From NCBI GenBank assembly GCA_015057315.1, contig SVER01000019.1, positions 1 through 62,847 on the forward strand: a DNA stretch of 62,847 bases, written 5' to 3'. Shown in pieces: positions 8,016 to 16,328 of this stretch. Numbering within the stretch: the first letter of the stretch is position 1; each line of letters opens with the position of its first letter. This DNA comes from Pseudobutyrivibrio ruminis. Lineage in GTDB: Bacteria; Bacillota; Clostridia; Lachnospirales; Lachnospiraceae. The notes under the pieces were generated by a model, which saw nothing but the letters and a program-made list of their open reading frames with translations, made no database searches and was not told where the DNA came from. Both the position numbers and the translations under genes were made by a program.

Positions 8016-8891
8016 ATGAATTATACAATTGAAAATAATAACCTTAAGCTAACAGTGGCAGAACATGGTGCAGAGATAAAATCCTTGATTCGTAAATGCG
8101 ATAATAAAGAAATGATGTGGCAGGCTGATGCTGCATTTTGGGGAAGAACATCTCCTGTATTGTTCCCGGTTGTAGGTAGCTATTACCAGAAGAAATCAGT
8201 ATATGATGGAAAGACCTATGAAATGGGACAGCACGGTTTTGCCAGAGATATGGATTTTGCATTGGTTAGTGAGAGTGAGAACAAGCTGGTTTTTGAGCTT
8301 AATTCTGATGATAGCACCCACGAAAAATATCCATTTGATTTCAAGCTTACCATTACATACGTAATAGAGGAAAAAACAGTTAAGGTATGTTGGAATGTAT
8401 TAAATACTGACAGCAGAAAAATGTATTTTTCGATTGGAGCACATCCTGCTTTTAACGTGGATCTTGATACAGATTATCTTCGATTTGAAAAGGCAGGGGA
8501 GTCATTAGAAGCAATCACAGCTAATGTTATTGACGGTGATGGCAGTGGATGCCTTTCTGATGAAAAGGATAATTATTCATTAGAAGATGGAATTCTTAAG
8601 ATGTCCGATGGGCTTTTTTCGAAGGATGCCTTGGTAATAGAAGATGAACAGGCAGATAAGGTGACTATTTTAGACAAGGATAAAAAGCCTCTTCTTTCAG
8701 TGACATGCCCTACACCTTTATTTGGTGTGTGGTCACCAGTTGCAAAGCATGCACCATTTGTATGTATTGAGCCATGGTTCGGCCGATGCGATAGAGTGGG
8801 CTTTAACCAAAAGCTTGAAGAGAGAGAATATGGCAACAGCCTAAATCCTAGTGAGGCTTTTGATAGTGAATATCAGATTATTCTTGAATAA
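8016..8891 (+). CDS. Aldose 1-epimerase family protein (LacX-like)
   Basis: A 291-residue mutarotase-fold protein of the LacX/YeaD-like branch. Motifs: HGAEIKSLIRK near the start, WGRTSPVLFPVVG, the GQHGFARDMDF segment, the catalytic-type His in GAHPAFNV, and CIEPWFGRCDR near the C-terminus (Glu general base). It would interconvert anomers of a sugar or sugar phosphate. It is the last gene before a strong terminator. Confidence 0.88.
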   Translation: MNYTIENNNLKLTVAEHGAEIKSLIRKCDNKEMMWQADAAFWGRTSPVLFPVVGSYYQKKSVYDGKTYEMGQHGFARDMDFALVSESENKLVFELNSDDSTHEKYPFDFKLTITYVIEEKTVKVCWNVLNTDSRKMYFSIGAHPAFNVDLDTDYLRFEKAGESLEAITANVIDGDGSGCLSDEKDNYSLEDGILKMSDGLFSKDALVIEDEQADKVTILDKDKKPLLSVTCPTPLFGVWSPVAKHAPFVCIEPWFGRCDRVGFNQKLEEREYGNSLNPSEAFDSEYQIILE

Positions 8892-8906
8892 AACTAGCAT
8901 ATAGGT

Positions 8907-8962
8907 AAAATCACCTGAAACAACTGATTACTATGGAATCAGCTAATTCAGGTGATTTTTTT
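8907..8962 (+). terminator. Intrinsic terminator
   Basis: Stem AAAATCACCTGAA (8907-8919) pairs with TTCAGGTGATTTT (8947-8959), with an inner CTGATT/AATCAG pair, and ends in a run of seven T. It closes the operon ending with the mutarotase gene. Confidence 0.9.
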
Positions 8963-8983
8963 AATTCACAGATTTATGGATTT

Positions 8984-8999
8984 TATATGATATCATATA
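8984..8999. promoter_or_regulatory. 16-bp perfect palindrome upstream of the GGDEF gene
   Basis: TATATGATATCATATA is self-complementary over 16 bases and lies 48 bp before the diguanylate cyclase ATG. It could be a repressor site; AT-rich palindromes of this size also occur by chance, and no clear -35/-10 pair was found around it. Confidence 0.35.
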
Positions 9000-9047
9000 C
9001 TTGTAGTATTGTTCGTTAATGGGATTACTTAGATTGAAAGGTGAAAT

Positions 9048-10187
9048 ATGGTTGAGGTAGCAAGCTGGATAACACTTAACTTCTTCACGTCCTTCCTATT
9101 GGTGCTATTGCTGATTTTTCAGAATAAATCATCACGGCTTCAAAAGGGGCGTAAATATTCCGCTATACTAAAATGCACCCTTGTTTTACTGCTTTCGGAG
9201 TCAATCGGTAGAATTGGAGAAACTTATCCAAACGATTTTTTAATTTTCGCGCAGATAGGGTACTTCATTATCTTTTTACTAGATCCTGCAGACATTCTTT
9301 TTGCAGTATATTACATGGATTGTTGGATGGATGATGGAAATAAAAAGCTTAGAACAACTTTTAGAATAGCCTTTGAGATTTTTGCGGTTACAAACTTTGT
9401 TTTGGTATTTTTGGCTACAGTATTTAAGACAAAATGGTTCTACTATTTTGAAGATGGTGTTTATTATAGGGGCGAGTTTTTTTATCCAAGAGCCATATTG
9501 CTAATGATTTTTATCTGTTTGCTGGTGGTATATGCCATTGCATTTAGAAATAATATTATGAGCGAATACAAGCAGGCAGTGCTGTTTCTTCCAGCATTCG
9601 CATTTATAGGCTCTGTATTACAGGTATTCTTAGCTGAGCTTGACACTACCTATGCAGGTATTTCACTAGGATGCCTTATACTGTTTTTCTTCTACCAAAG
9701 CAGAGACGTTAATGTAGATTATCTGTCTGGTTTACTAAACAGGCGTGGACTGGATATTAAGATGCAGGATATGGTTAAGAATGCTGCGTCCACAGGTCGG
9801 GATTTTACTGCAGTTATGATTGATATTGACAATTTCAAGGAAATCAATGATAGCTTAGGACATGATGCAGGTGACAAAGCTATTAAGGTGGTTGCAGACA
9901 TTCTTGTTGATATTTTTGGAGAAAATGCATATATTGGCAGATTTGGTGGCGATGAGTTTTGCATTGTTGTTGAAGAGGCTTCTAAATATGAGGTTTCAAA
10001 AAAGATTGATATTCTTCACACTCATGTAGCAAAGGCTAGTAGAAAGCATGGCTGGCCAAGTGGAGTTGATGTTAGCTGTGGATTTGAAGAATATTATCAT
10101 GCCAGTGGAATGAGTGCAAAAGAATTTCAACAGATTATTGATAGGCTTATGTATAATGAAAAGCAAAGACATCATGCATCGCTGTAG
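9048..10187 (+). CDS. Membrane-bound diguanylate cyclase (GGDEF)
   Basis: A 379-residue protein with six or seven N-terminal membrane helices (residues 5-220) and a C-terminal GGDEF domain (about 222-379). The active loop is RFGGDEF with GGDEF at about 300-304; the NFKEINDSLGHDAGD and DYLSGLLNRRG signatures are intact, so it should make cyclic di-GMP from GTP. The positions that would carry the RxxD inhibitory site read GENA, so product feedback at the I-site is not expected. The membrane part may sense a signal; it does not match a named sensor domain known to me. Confidence 0.9.
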   Translation: MVEVASWITLNFFTSFLLVLLLIFQNKSSRLQKGRKYSAILKCTLVLLLSESIGRIGETYPNDFLIFAQIGYFIIFLLDPADILFAVYYMDCWMDDGNKKLRTTFRIAFEIFAVTNFVLVFLATVFKTKWFYYFEDGVYYRGEFFYPRAILLMIFICLLVVYAIAFRNNIMSEYKQAVLFLPAFAFIGSVLQVFLAELDTTYAGISLGCLILFFFYQSRDVNVDYLSGLLNRRGLDIKMQDMVKNAASTGRDFTAVMIDIDNFKEINDSLGHDAGDKAIKVVADILVDIFGENAYIGRFGGDEFCIVVEEASKYEVSKKIDILHTHVAKASRKHGWPSGVDVSCGFEEYYHASGMSAKEFQQIIDRLMYNEKQRHHASL

Positions 10188-10236
10188 ATTCCTGATTTCT
10201 GATGAGAAAAGGCAAATCAGTAACTTTCGGCTAAAC

Positions 10237-10274
10237 TTGTGACTAAGATTATTATTGAGTATAATAAGTATTAT
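10237..10274 (+). promoter_or_regulatory. Promoter with overlapping operator for the XRE gene
   Basis: TTGTGA (10237-10242), a 17-bp spacer and TATAAT (10260-10265) form a good sigma-A promoter. An inverted repeat ATAATA-AG-TATTAT (10261-10274) overlaps the -10 element and the expected start, as expected for autoregulation by the HTH protein encoded directly downstream. The binding partner is an inference. Confidence 0.6.
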
Positions 10275-10306
10275 TATCGTATATGCAATAATGGAGGGGG
10301 TGCATT

Positions 10307-10651
10307 ATGATTATTAGTGAGAGAATTTTTATGTTAATGGAGGAAAAAGGGGTATCGCAGCTTGAGATGGCTACTCGAACCGGCATTGCCCAGAGTACCA
10401 TCAGTGATTGGAAAAGAAAGAAAACTAATCCATCGGCAGATAAGATTATGTCTATCTGTGATGTTTTGGATGTTTCGCCATTTGAGGTTTTACAGGATAC
10501 TATTCCTTCTAAGGGGGCTGGTGAGGTAGATTTCCTCATCGCAAGTGAGGGCACAGCAGAGTATGATGTGCTTAAGAAAATGGAAAAACTGAATAAAAAG
10601 ACGAAGGAGGAGCTTAAGACGTACGTTAAGAATCTTAAGAATAAAAAGTAG
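10307..10651 (+). CDS. XRE-family helix-turn-helix regulator
   Basis: A 114-residue protein. Residues 5-65 form a Cro/C1-type HTH (ERIFMLMEEKGVSQLEMATR, TGIAQSTISDWKRKKTNPSA); residues 75-114 form a short charged helix rich in Lys. It has a strong GGAGGGGG ribosome site. It lies 5 nt from the CDF exporter gene, so it is probably in the same transcript and may adjust that gene's expression. The ligand is unknown. Confidence 0.85.
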   Translation: MIISERIFMLMEEKGVSQLEMATRTGIAQSTISDWKRKKTNPSADKIMSICDVLDVSPFEVLQDTIPSKGAGEVDFLIASEGTAEYDVLKKMEKLNKKTKEELKTYVKNLKNKK

Positions 10652-10656
10652 CTAAC

Positions 10657-11763
10657 ATGGAACGAAACAAAAAGATTATTCAGACAAGTATTCTTGGTAT
10701 TGGGGCTAACTGCCTACTGGCCGCTTTTAAAGCATTTGTTGGTACTGTAACAGGGTCTATCGCTATTGTTCTTGATGCTGTTAACAATTTAAGTGATGCA
10801 TTGTCATCCGTAATTACGATAGTTGGAACAAGGATTGCAGGTAAGGAGCCTGACAAGAAGCATCCACTTGGACACGGAAGAGTAGAATATATCAGTGCTG
10901 CTATTATAGCAATTATCGTATCCTACGCAGGTATCACTTCCTTAATTGAGTCGGTGAAGAAGATCATAAATCCATCTACACCAGAATACACAACAAGCAG
11001 TCTTATTATCGTTGCTGTTGCTGTCGTGGTTAAGATTGTTTTAGGAACCTACGTTAAAAAAGTGGGCCAGGAAGTTAATTCTGATTCCCTGGTAGCTTCA
11101 GGTGAAGATGCAAGGCTTGATTCTGTAATTTCAGCATCTACACTGGTTGCGGCTATTATCTTTATATTCTCAGGCTTAAGCCTTGAGGCATGGCTTGGTG
11201 CTATTATTTCAATCGTTATTATTAAATCAGGCTATGAAATGATAGCAGATACAATCTCTCATATATTGGGTGAGCGAATTGAGATGCAGCTAAGTCATGA
11301 TGTAAAGCGAGTAGTTGTAGGCTTTGACGATGTTCTTGGTGCATACGACCTGAGCCTTCACAACTATGGTCCTGAGCGCTATGTAGGTTCAATCCATATT
11401 GAGGTTGACGAAGATATGGATATGGCACGCCTTGACCAGCTGCAGCGTGAGATTACACATAAAGTCCTTGGCGAAACAGGGGTACTTTTAGAAGGAATCG
11501 GCATCTATTGCAAGAATAAGAAGGATTCACCAGCAGATTTGTTAAGAAAAGAATTATCAAGATTTGCAAAGAAATATGAGCATGTTAAGCAAATCCACGG
11601 ATTCTATTTCGATGATGCCAATCAAACAGTAAGCTTTGACTTAGTAATTAGCTTTGATGCTACTAACCGAAGAGAATTGTTTAACACAATTGTTGATGCT
11701 ATAAGTAAGGCATATCCACAATATAATTTTAATATAAATATGGATATTGATTTATCTGATTAA
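10657..11763 (+). CDS. Cation diffusion facilitator (CDF) metal exporter
   Basis: A 368-residue CDF protein: six membrane helices (about residues 10-200) and a cytoplasmic C-terminal domain. Helix II carries DAVNNLSDALSS and the HPLGHGRVEYISA loop is typical of the Zn/Fe/Mn CDF group; helix V has SGEDARLDSVIS. It would export divalent metal in exchange for protons. The C-terminus is longer than in minimal CDFs, with a second ferredoxin-like stretch. It is co-directional with the XRE gene. Confidence 0.9.
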   Translation: MERNKKIIQTSILGIGANCLLAAFKAFVGTVTGSIAIVLDAVNNLSDALSSVITIVGTRIAGKEPDKKHPLGHGRVEYISAAIIAIIVSYAGITSLIESVKKIINPSTPEYTTSSLIIVAVAVVVKIVLGTYVKKVGQEVNSDSLVASGEDARLDSVISASTLVAAIIFIFSGLSLEAWLGAIISIVIIKSGYEMIADTISHILGERIEMQLSHDVKRVVVGFDDVLGAYDLSLHNYGPERYVGSIHIEVDEDMDMARLDQLQREITHKVLGETGVLLEGIGIYCKNKKDSPADLLRKELSRFAKKYEHVKQIHGFYFDDANQTVSFDLVISFDATNRRELFNTIVDAISKAYPQYNFNINMDIDLSD

Positions 11764-11775
11764 TAAGGAGGAACT

Positions 11776-13470
11776 ATGAACTACAAGGAAAGATATAACG
11801 AGTGGTTACAAAAGCTTGAGGCTAATGACCCATTAAAGGCAGAGCTTGAGGCTATCAAAAACGATGAAAAGGATATAGAGGATAGATTTTATCAGGATCT
11901 TTCATTTGGAACAGCAGGACTTCGTGGTAAGGTTGGTGCAGGTACAAACCGCATGAACTTCTTTACAGTTGGCAAGGCTACACAGGGTGTTGCTGATTTT
12001 ATTGTTTCAAAGGGAAAGGAAGCAATGGAAAAGGGTGTTGTTATTGCCCATGATCCACGCCATTTTTCAAAGGAATTTTCACATCTTGCAGCAGGCATTT
12101 TTGCAGCAAATGGAATTAAGGTTTATGTTTTCCCAGATCTTCGTCCTACACCAGAACTTGCTTACATGATTAGAAGACTTGGTACAGTTTCAGGTATCAA
12201 CATCACAGCAAGCCATAACCCAAAGGAATACAATGGCTACAAGGCATACTGGGATGATGGATGCCAGGTTTCATCAGAGATTGCAGATGGAATGACAGAG
12301 TGCATTAATGCTGTAGATATGTGGAATGGCGTTAAGAAGGCTGATTTTGATGAGTGCGTAAAGGCTGGCAAAATCACAGTTCTTGGTGAGGAATATGATA
12401 GAGAATATCTTGATAAGATAGAGTCTCTTGCAATTCATGAAGGAGACGAGCTTGACCTTAGTATTCCACTTGTTTACACACCACTTAACGGATGTGGCTC
12501 TATTCCATTTAGACAGATGCTTAATGATAGAGGCTTTACTAACTGGACAATCGTTCCAGAGCAGGAGAACCCAGACCCTGACTTCACAACTGTAGGTTAT
12601 CCTAATCCAGAGGACCCTAAGGCATTTAAGCTTTCAGAGGAATATGGACGTAAGTTTGGGGCAGAGCTTCTTATGGCTACAGACCCTGATTCAGACAGAT
12701 TTGCTATTGAGATTCGTGATAGCGAGGGCAACTATGTACCTCTTAACGGTAACCAGACAGGATATTTGCTTGTTAATTACATCTTAGAAGGTCACAAGGA
12801 TGCAGGAACTTTGCCAGCTAAGGGTGCAATGGTTAAGTCAATCGTTACATCTACACTTTCTACAATCATGGCAAAGGCTTACGGTGTGGAGATGTTTGAA
12901 ACTCTTACAGGATTTAAGAACATTTGTGGAAAAATCCCATATCTTCATGAGAATGGTTACACATATCTCTTTGGATATGAGGAATCTGTTGGATATGCTA
13001 TCTGCGAAGATATCCGTGACAAGGATGGAATCTCTGCTGGTATGATGGTTGCTGAGGCAGCTGCATATTACAGAAAGCAGGGCAAGACACTTTGGGATGT
13101 TCTTCAGGAAATCTACGCTAAGTACGGTTTCTTTGCAGAGGACGAGCCAAACATTATCCTAGAGGGAATTCCTGGAGCGCAGCGTATTCAGCGAATGATG
13201 AAATGGTTCCGTGAGAACATGCCAACAGAGGTTGCTGGTGCAAAGGTTGAAAAGGTAATCGATTACATTAACGGTTACGAGGACATTCCACCACAGAATG
13301 CAATCAGATTATTCCTTGATAACGGTTCATGGTTTGCAATCAGACCATCAGGAACAGAACCAAAGATTAAGTTCTACTTCTATTCAAACCGTGATTCTCG
13401 TGAGAATGCACTTGCTACAAACGCAGCAATCAAAGAAGAGATTTTTGCTCTAATCAATGCTGTAGAGTAA
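11776..13470 (+). CDS. Phospho-sugar mutase (alpha-phosphoglucomutase, PgcA-like)
   Basis: A 564-residue alpha-D-phosphohexomutase, interconverting glucose-1-P and glucose-6-P (possibly also mannose phosphates). Domain marks in order: FGTAGLRGKVGAG, the phosphoserine loop TASHNPKEYNGYK (Ser near 144), the metal loop ATDPDSDRFA (about 302), the sugar loop GYEESVGY, and the phosphate-binding RPSGTEPKIKFY near 522. Length fits the B. subtilis PgcA type. It links glycogen and cell-envelope sugar metabolism; a glycogen debranching enzyme is encoded at 16329. Confidence 0.93.
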   Translation: MNYKERYNEWLQKLEANDPLKAELEAIKNDEKDIEDRFYQDLSFGTAGLRGKVGAGTNRMNFFTVGKATQGVADFIVSKGKEAMEKGVVIAHDPRHFSKEFSHLAAGIFAANGIKVYVFPDLRPTPELAYMIRRLGTVSGINITASHNPKEYNGYKAYWDDGCQVSSEIADGMTECINAVDMWNGVKKADFDECVKAGKITVLGEEYDREYLDKIESLAIHEGDELDLSIPLVYTPLNGCGSIPFRQMLNDRGFTNWTIVPEQENPDPDFTTVGYPNPEDPKAFKLSEEYGRKFGAELLMATDPDSDRFAIEIRDSEGNYVPLNGNQTGYLLVNYILEGHKDAGTLPAKGAMVKSIVTSTLSTIMAKAYGVEMFETLTGFKNICGKIPYLHENGYTYLFGYEESVGYAICEDIRDKDGISAGMMVAEAAAYYRKQGKTLWDVLQEIYAKYGFFAEDEPNIILEGIPGAQRIQRMMKWFRENMPTEVAGAKVEKVIDYINGYEDIPPQNAIRLFLDNGSWFAIRPSGTEPKIKFYFYSNRDSRENALATNAAIKEEIFALINAVE

Positions 13471-13484
13471 ATTAATATTGACAC

Positions 13485-13519
13485 AATAAAGGCCACCCGT
13501 TGCAGGTGGCCTTATTTTA
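13485..13519. terminator. Bidirectional intrinsic terminator
   Basis: AATAAAGGCCACC (13485-13497) pairs with GGTGGCCTTATTTT (13505-13518). Convergent genes end on both sides (PGM at 13470, carboxypeptidase at 13517), and T-runs are present in both directions. Confidence 0.88.
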
Positions 13520-14653
13520 ATAGTTTTCAAATCCAAGGTTAATTAGGCGGTTAGATTCAGCGTAGCGCATAGCCACCCTGTTGCCGTCAAACATTGTTCT
13601 TGTTTTGGCTCCAAGAACCACGGAGATAACAGTCTTGCCTTCAGAGGATGCCACTGAAACCAGGCATTGACCGGCGCGATTGGCGCTGCCTGTTTTACCA
13701 CCTATTACGTTAGGATTGTAGTAAACGCTTGTTGCATCCATTAGGGAGTCTGTGTTTGTGATGACTCTAGGGGTAGGACAGGTGTTAGTGGCTGGAAGCA
13801 CAGCTGTTGTCTTACCAAAGTACTGATTGAACAGTGGATGTGAAATGGCATTTAATGTGATTATATATAATGAATATGCATTGGTGTACATGTTCACATC
13901 GGGATAGCCAGATGGATTGGTGAAATTGGTATTGACGCAACCAAGCTGAGCAGCTCTTGCATTCATCATGGCAACAAAATTTGGAACGGAGCCAGCTACA
14001 AGCTCTGCCAACACATTGCTAGCCTGACAATCGGAGCTAACCATCATAGCTGTAAGCAGCTGGTCTACGTTCATTATTTCCCCAGGGCTAAGCCTTGGAG
14101 ATACATGGCTTGCGTCTGATGGAAGTGCAGCAAGGGCAGAATTTGAAACCATGACAGGAGTTTCTAATGAGATCTTTCCGGCTTCGATTGCTTCTACAGT
14201 TAGCAATGCAGTCATGATTTTAGTGGTGCTGGCTGGCTCAAGCTTATCCATGGCTCCTTGAGAATATATAAGCTTTCCATTTGAAGCATTGGCAACAAGT
14301 ACAGCACCAGCATCAAAGGATGTAAGCCTATAGGCTGTTTTATTCGGCATGGTAGATAATGCCTGCTGGGAAATATAGTATGGCGTACCATTAACATCCA
14401 CCTGCCAAAAACCATTACTGGTGCGGCCAATTACATTTACAGGTGTGTTGGCCTTTACAGTGGTAACGTAGGTACCAGGATTTGCATCTGAGAAAACTTC
14501 CGTTCCAACGCAGGATAAGAGTACCCCGGTTTCTGGTGTGACGGAATATGCAGCAGCCTGTGAAGAAATGGTTGTAGAAAATACAACAGTGGAAATAACA
14601 GTAGCGCAGATAGCACTATTCTTTAAGATTCTTTTAATAGATGTAAGTAACAT
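13517..14653 (-). CDS. Secreted D-alanyl-D-alanine carboxypeptidase with an SH3 domain
   Basis: A 378-residue serine DD-peptidase (S11, DacA/DacF type) trimming peptidoglycan peptides outside the membrane. There is a signal peptide (1-34, SSQAAAYS cleavage region), a bacterial SH3 domain (about 45-100), then the penicillin-binding fold: SxxK is S142-T-T-K145 and KTG is K320-T-G. The SxN triad position reads S207-D-C209, so the usual Asn is Cys, which is unusual. The usual C-terminal membrane anchor domain is absent. The ribosome site is GGGGAG. Confidence 0.9.
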   Translation of the reverse strand: MLLTSIKRILKNSAICATVISTVVFSTTISSQAAAYSVTPETGVLLSCVGTEVFSDANPGTYVTTVKANTPVNVIGRTSNGFWQVDVNGTPYYISQQALSTMPNKTAYRLTSFDAGAVLVANASNGKLIYSQGAMDKLEPASTTKIMTALLTVEAIEAGKISLETPVMVSNSALAALPSDASHVSPRLSPGEIMNVDQLLTAMMVSSDCQASNVLAELVAGSVPNFVAMMNARAAQLGCVNTNFTNPSGYPDVNMYTNAYSLYIITLNAISHPLFNQYFGKTTAVLPATNTCPTPRVITNTDSLMDATSVYYNPNVIGGKTGSANRAGQCLVSVASSEGKTVISVVLGAKTRTMFDGNRVAMRYAESNRLINLGFENY

Positions 14654-14731
14654 TATTTAACTCCCCTTTACCATTTTTTAACCCAATATAATTTTACCAA
14701 AAAAGAATTATAAAAAAAATAAAAAAAGTAG

Positions 14732-14789
14732 TTGACAAATAAAATTAAATTGCGTACAATCAAATCATCAAATAAAGATTGCGCACAAT
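14732..14789 (+). promoter_or_regulatory. Sigma-A promoter with twin MarR/OhrR-type operators for gpx
   Basis: TTGACA (14732-14737), a 17-bp spacer and TACAAT (14755-14760) form a near-consensus promoter. ATTGCGTACAAT (14749-14760) overlaps the -10, and ATTGCGCACAAT (14778-14789) lies 29 bp downstream; both have ATTG-n4-CAAT dyad arms. Two in-phase copies over the promoter of a peroxidase gene resemble sites bound by peroxide-sensing MarR-family repressors such as OhrR. No marR gene is in the window. Confidence 0.7.
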
Positions 14790-14844
14790 TAAATGGACCA
14801 TAAACAAAAGGGCACAGCCCGTACCTATCAAGGAGGAAATTAGA

Positions 14845-15387
14845 ATGGGATTTTATGATTTAACAGTAGAGAAGACAAATGGTGAAGCTCAGGCAATGGC
14901 TGACTACAAGGGCAAGGTAGTTATGGTAGTTAATACAGCCACAGGTTGTGGATTCACACCACAGTACAAAGATATTGAAAGCATCTATGAGACATACCAT
15001 GACAAGGGACTTGAGATTGTAGATGTTCCTTGCAACCAGTTCGCAGGTCAGACACCTGGCACAGATGAAGAAATTCACGAGTTCTGCTCACTTCATTACA
15101 ACACTCAGTTTCCTCAGATGAAGAAGGCTGACGTAAATGGTGAGACAGCTATTGAGCTTTTCAAGTACCTTAAGTCACAGAAGACATTTGAGGGCTTCGG
15201 CAAAGGACCTAAGGCTCTTGCAATGAGCGCTATGCTTAAGAAAATTGACAAGGATTACAAGAACAATTCAGAGATCAAGTGGAACTTCACAAAGTTCATC
15301 GTAGACCGTGAAGGTAACGTTGTTGCTCGCTTCGAGCCAACAGCTGACATGAAGGAAGTTGAGAAGTGTGTAGCTTCACTTATCTAA
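14845..15387 (+). CDS. Glutathione peroxidase family thiol peroxidase
   Basis: A 180-residue Gpx/BsaA-type peroxidase with a cysteine, not selenocysteine, at the active site (NTATGCGFTPQY). The partner residues are in PCNQFAGQTPG (Gln) and WNFTKFIVDREG (Trp, Asn). Bacterial Gpx proteins usually reduce peroxides with thioredoxin. The frame is open to 14779, but ATG 14845 has AGGAGG at 14831-14836 and the family start MGFYDLTVEKTNG. Its promoter carries twin operators, pointing to peroxide induction in an anaerobe. Confidence 0.92.
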   Translation: MGFYDLTVEKTNGEAQAMADYKGKVVMVVNTATGCGFTPQYKDIESIYETYHDKGLEIVDVPCNQFAGQTPGTDEEIHEFCSLHYNTQFPQMKKADVNGETAIELFKYLKSQKTFEGFGKGPKALAMSAMLKKIDKDYKNNSEIKWNFTKFIVDREGNVVARFEPTADMKEVEKCVASLI

Positions 15388-15415
15388 TAGATTCATTATT
15401 TCTCCTTTAATTATA

Positions 15416-15450
15416 GTAGAGGCCAGGCAAACCGCTTGGCCTCTATTTTT
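15416..15450 (+). terminator. Intrinsic terminator of gpx
   Basis: TAGAGGCCA (15417-15425) pairs with TTGGCCTCTA (15436-15445), followed by TTTTT. It directly abuts the left end of the large inverted repeat. Confidence 0.85.
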
Positions 15451-16181
15451 CTATTCACGGCCATCAGAAGGTGACGCTGCAGATTTCCCCGGCCCCCTCC
15501 AGGCCCCCTGCCCAGGGCTAGTTATGTAATATGTAGATGTGCCACCTTTGCATCAGCCAGTGGACCTAGTTAATTGCACAGTCGAAGAATTACTGATTTT
15601 CTAAATGCCACAACTCGCATTCTTTATTACACGTGTTCTTTCAAGGTTTGACAATTCTGTCGGCACTGTATGTATCTCACAGACACACTCAAAGTATAGA
15701 AATAGCAGGGGCGGCAATATTAGTATTAATTGCATGATTTTGGAATGAGCCTAGTAGAATCTTAAAGCAGTTTTTGAATGTTTTCATATGGGCTGCCACG
15801 GACGGCAGCCCAAGGCTGATAGCGAAATGGACTGAGCTTGAAGCCGGTAGGAAAACATACAAAAACTGCTTTTAATTCTACTTGGCGAATGTAATATGAA
15901 TGCAATTAATACTAATATTGCCGCCCCTGCTATTAAGTAACCTAACAAGTGTCTGTGAGATACATACAGTGCCTTCGAATAGTCAAAGCCGTGAAAGGAC
16001 ACGTGACGTATGCTCGTTTGTGGCATTAAGAAAATCAGCAATTCTTCTCCAATGATGCAATTAACTAGGTCCACTGGCTGATACAAAGGTGGCACTTCTG
16101 AAAAAATAGAAACTAGCCCTGGGCAGGGGGCCTAGATGGGGCCTGGGAAATCCGCCTATGGGTGGGGATGGCCGTGAATAG
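15451..16181. repeat. 731-bp imperfect inverted repeat (fold-back element)
   Basis: The ends are exact inverse copies (CTATTCACGGCCATC at 15451-15465 and its complement at 16167-16181). Going inwards, the arms (15451-15785 and 15851-16181) match in blocks: 23 bp perfect (15501-15523/16111-16133), 27 bp (15552-15578/16056-16082), 25 bp (15662-15686/15949-15973), 34 bp (15701-15734/15901-15934) and 22 bp with one mismatch (15764-15785/15851-15872), separated by diverged stretches. A 65-bp centre contains its own hairpin, GGGCTGCC-n6-GGCAGCCC (15790-15811). This fills the 940-bp gene-free space. No transposase, no obvious target duplication and no convincing intact gene is inside. Both arms, read outer to inner, encode similar broken peptides including IAGAAILVLIA, so they may be inverted copies of a decayed small gene. 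Confidence 0.9.
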
Positions 16182-16192
16182 TGACAATATTT

Positions 16193-16222
16193 TTGAGAAA
16201 TTTACTTAAGCGGTTTTATAAT
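16193..16222 (+). promoter_or_regulatory. Candidate promoter of the debranching enzyme gene
   Basis: TTGAGA (16193-16198), an 18-bp spacer and TATAAT (16217-16222). A second TATAAT at 16238-16243 has only a weak -35. The region begins 12 bp after the inverted repeat ends. Confidence 0.5.
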
Positions 16223-16328
16223 TATTGGCATATTGTGTATAATATGACTACAAAGGGATAAAAAGTTAAGTGATTACGTCTGGTCATAGAGCTAGAAAAT
16301 ATTTTAGGCGGGAAGATGGAGAATAATA

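Noticed and set aside
15784..16095. A 103-residue minus-strand reading frame inside the large inverted repeat
   Set aside because: It runs from one arm through the centre; the other arm carries a broken version of the same peptide with stops. It has no good ribosome site. It is kept only as a hint that the arms may derive from a small gene.
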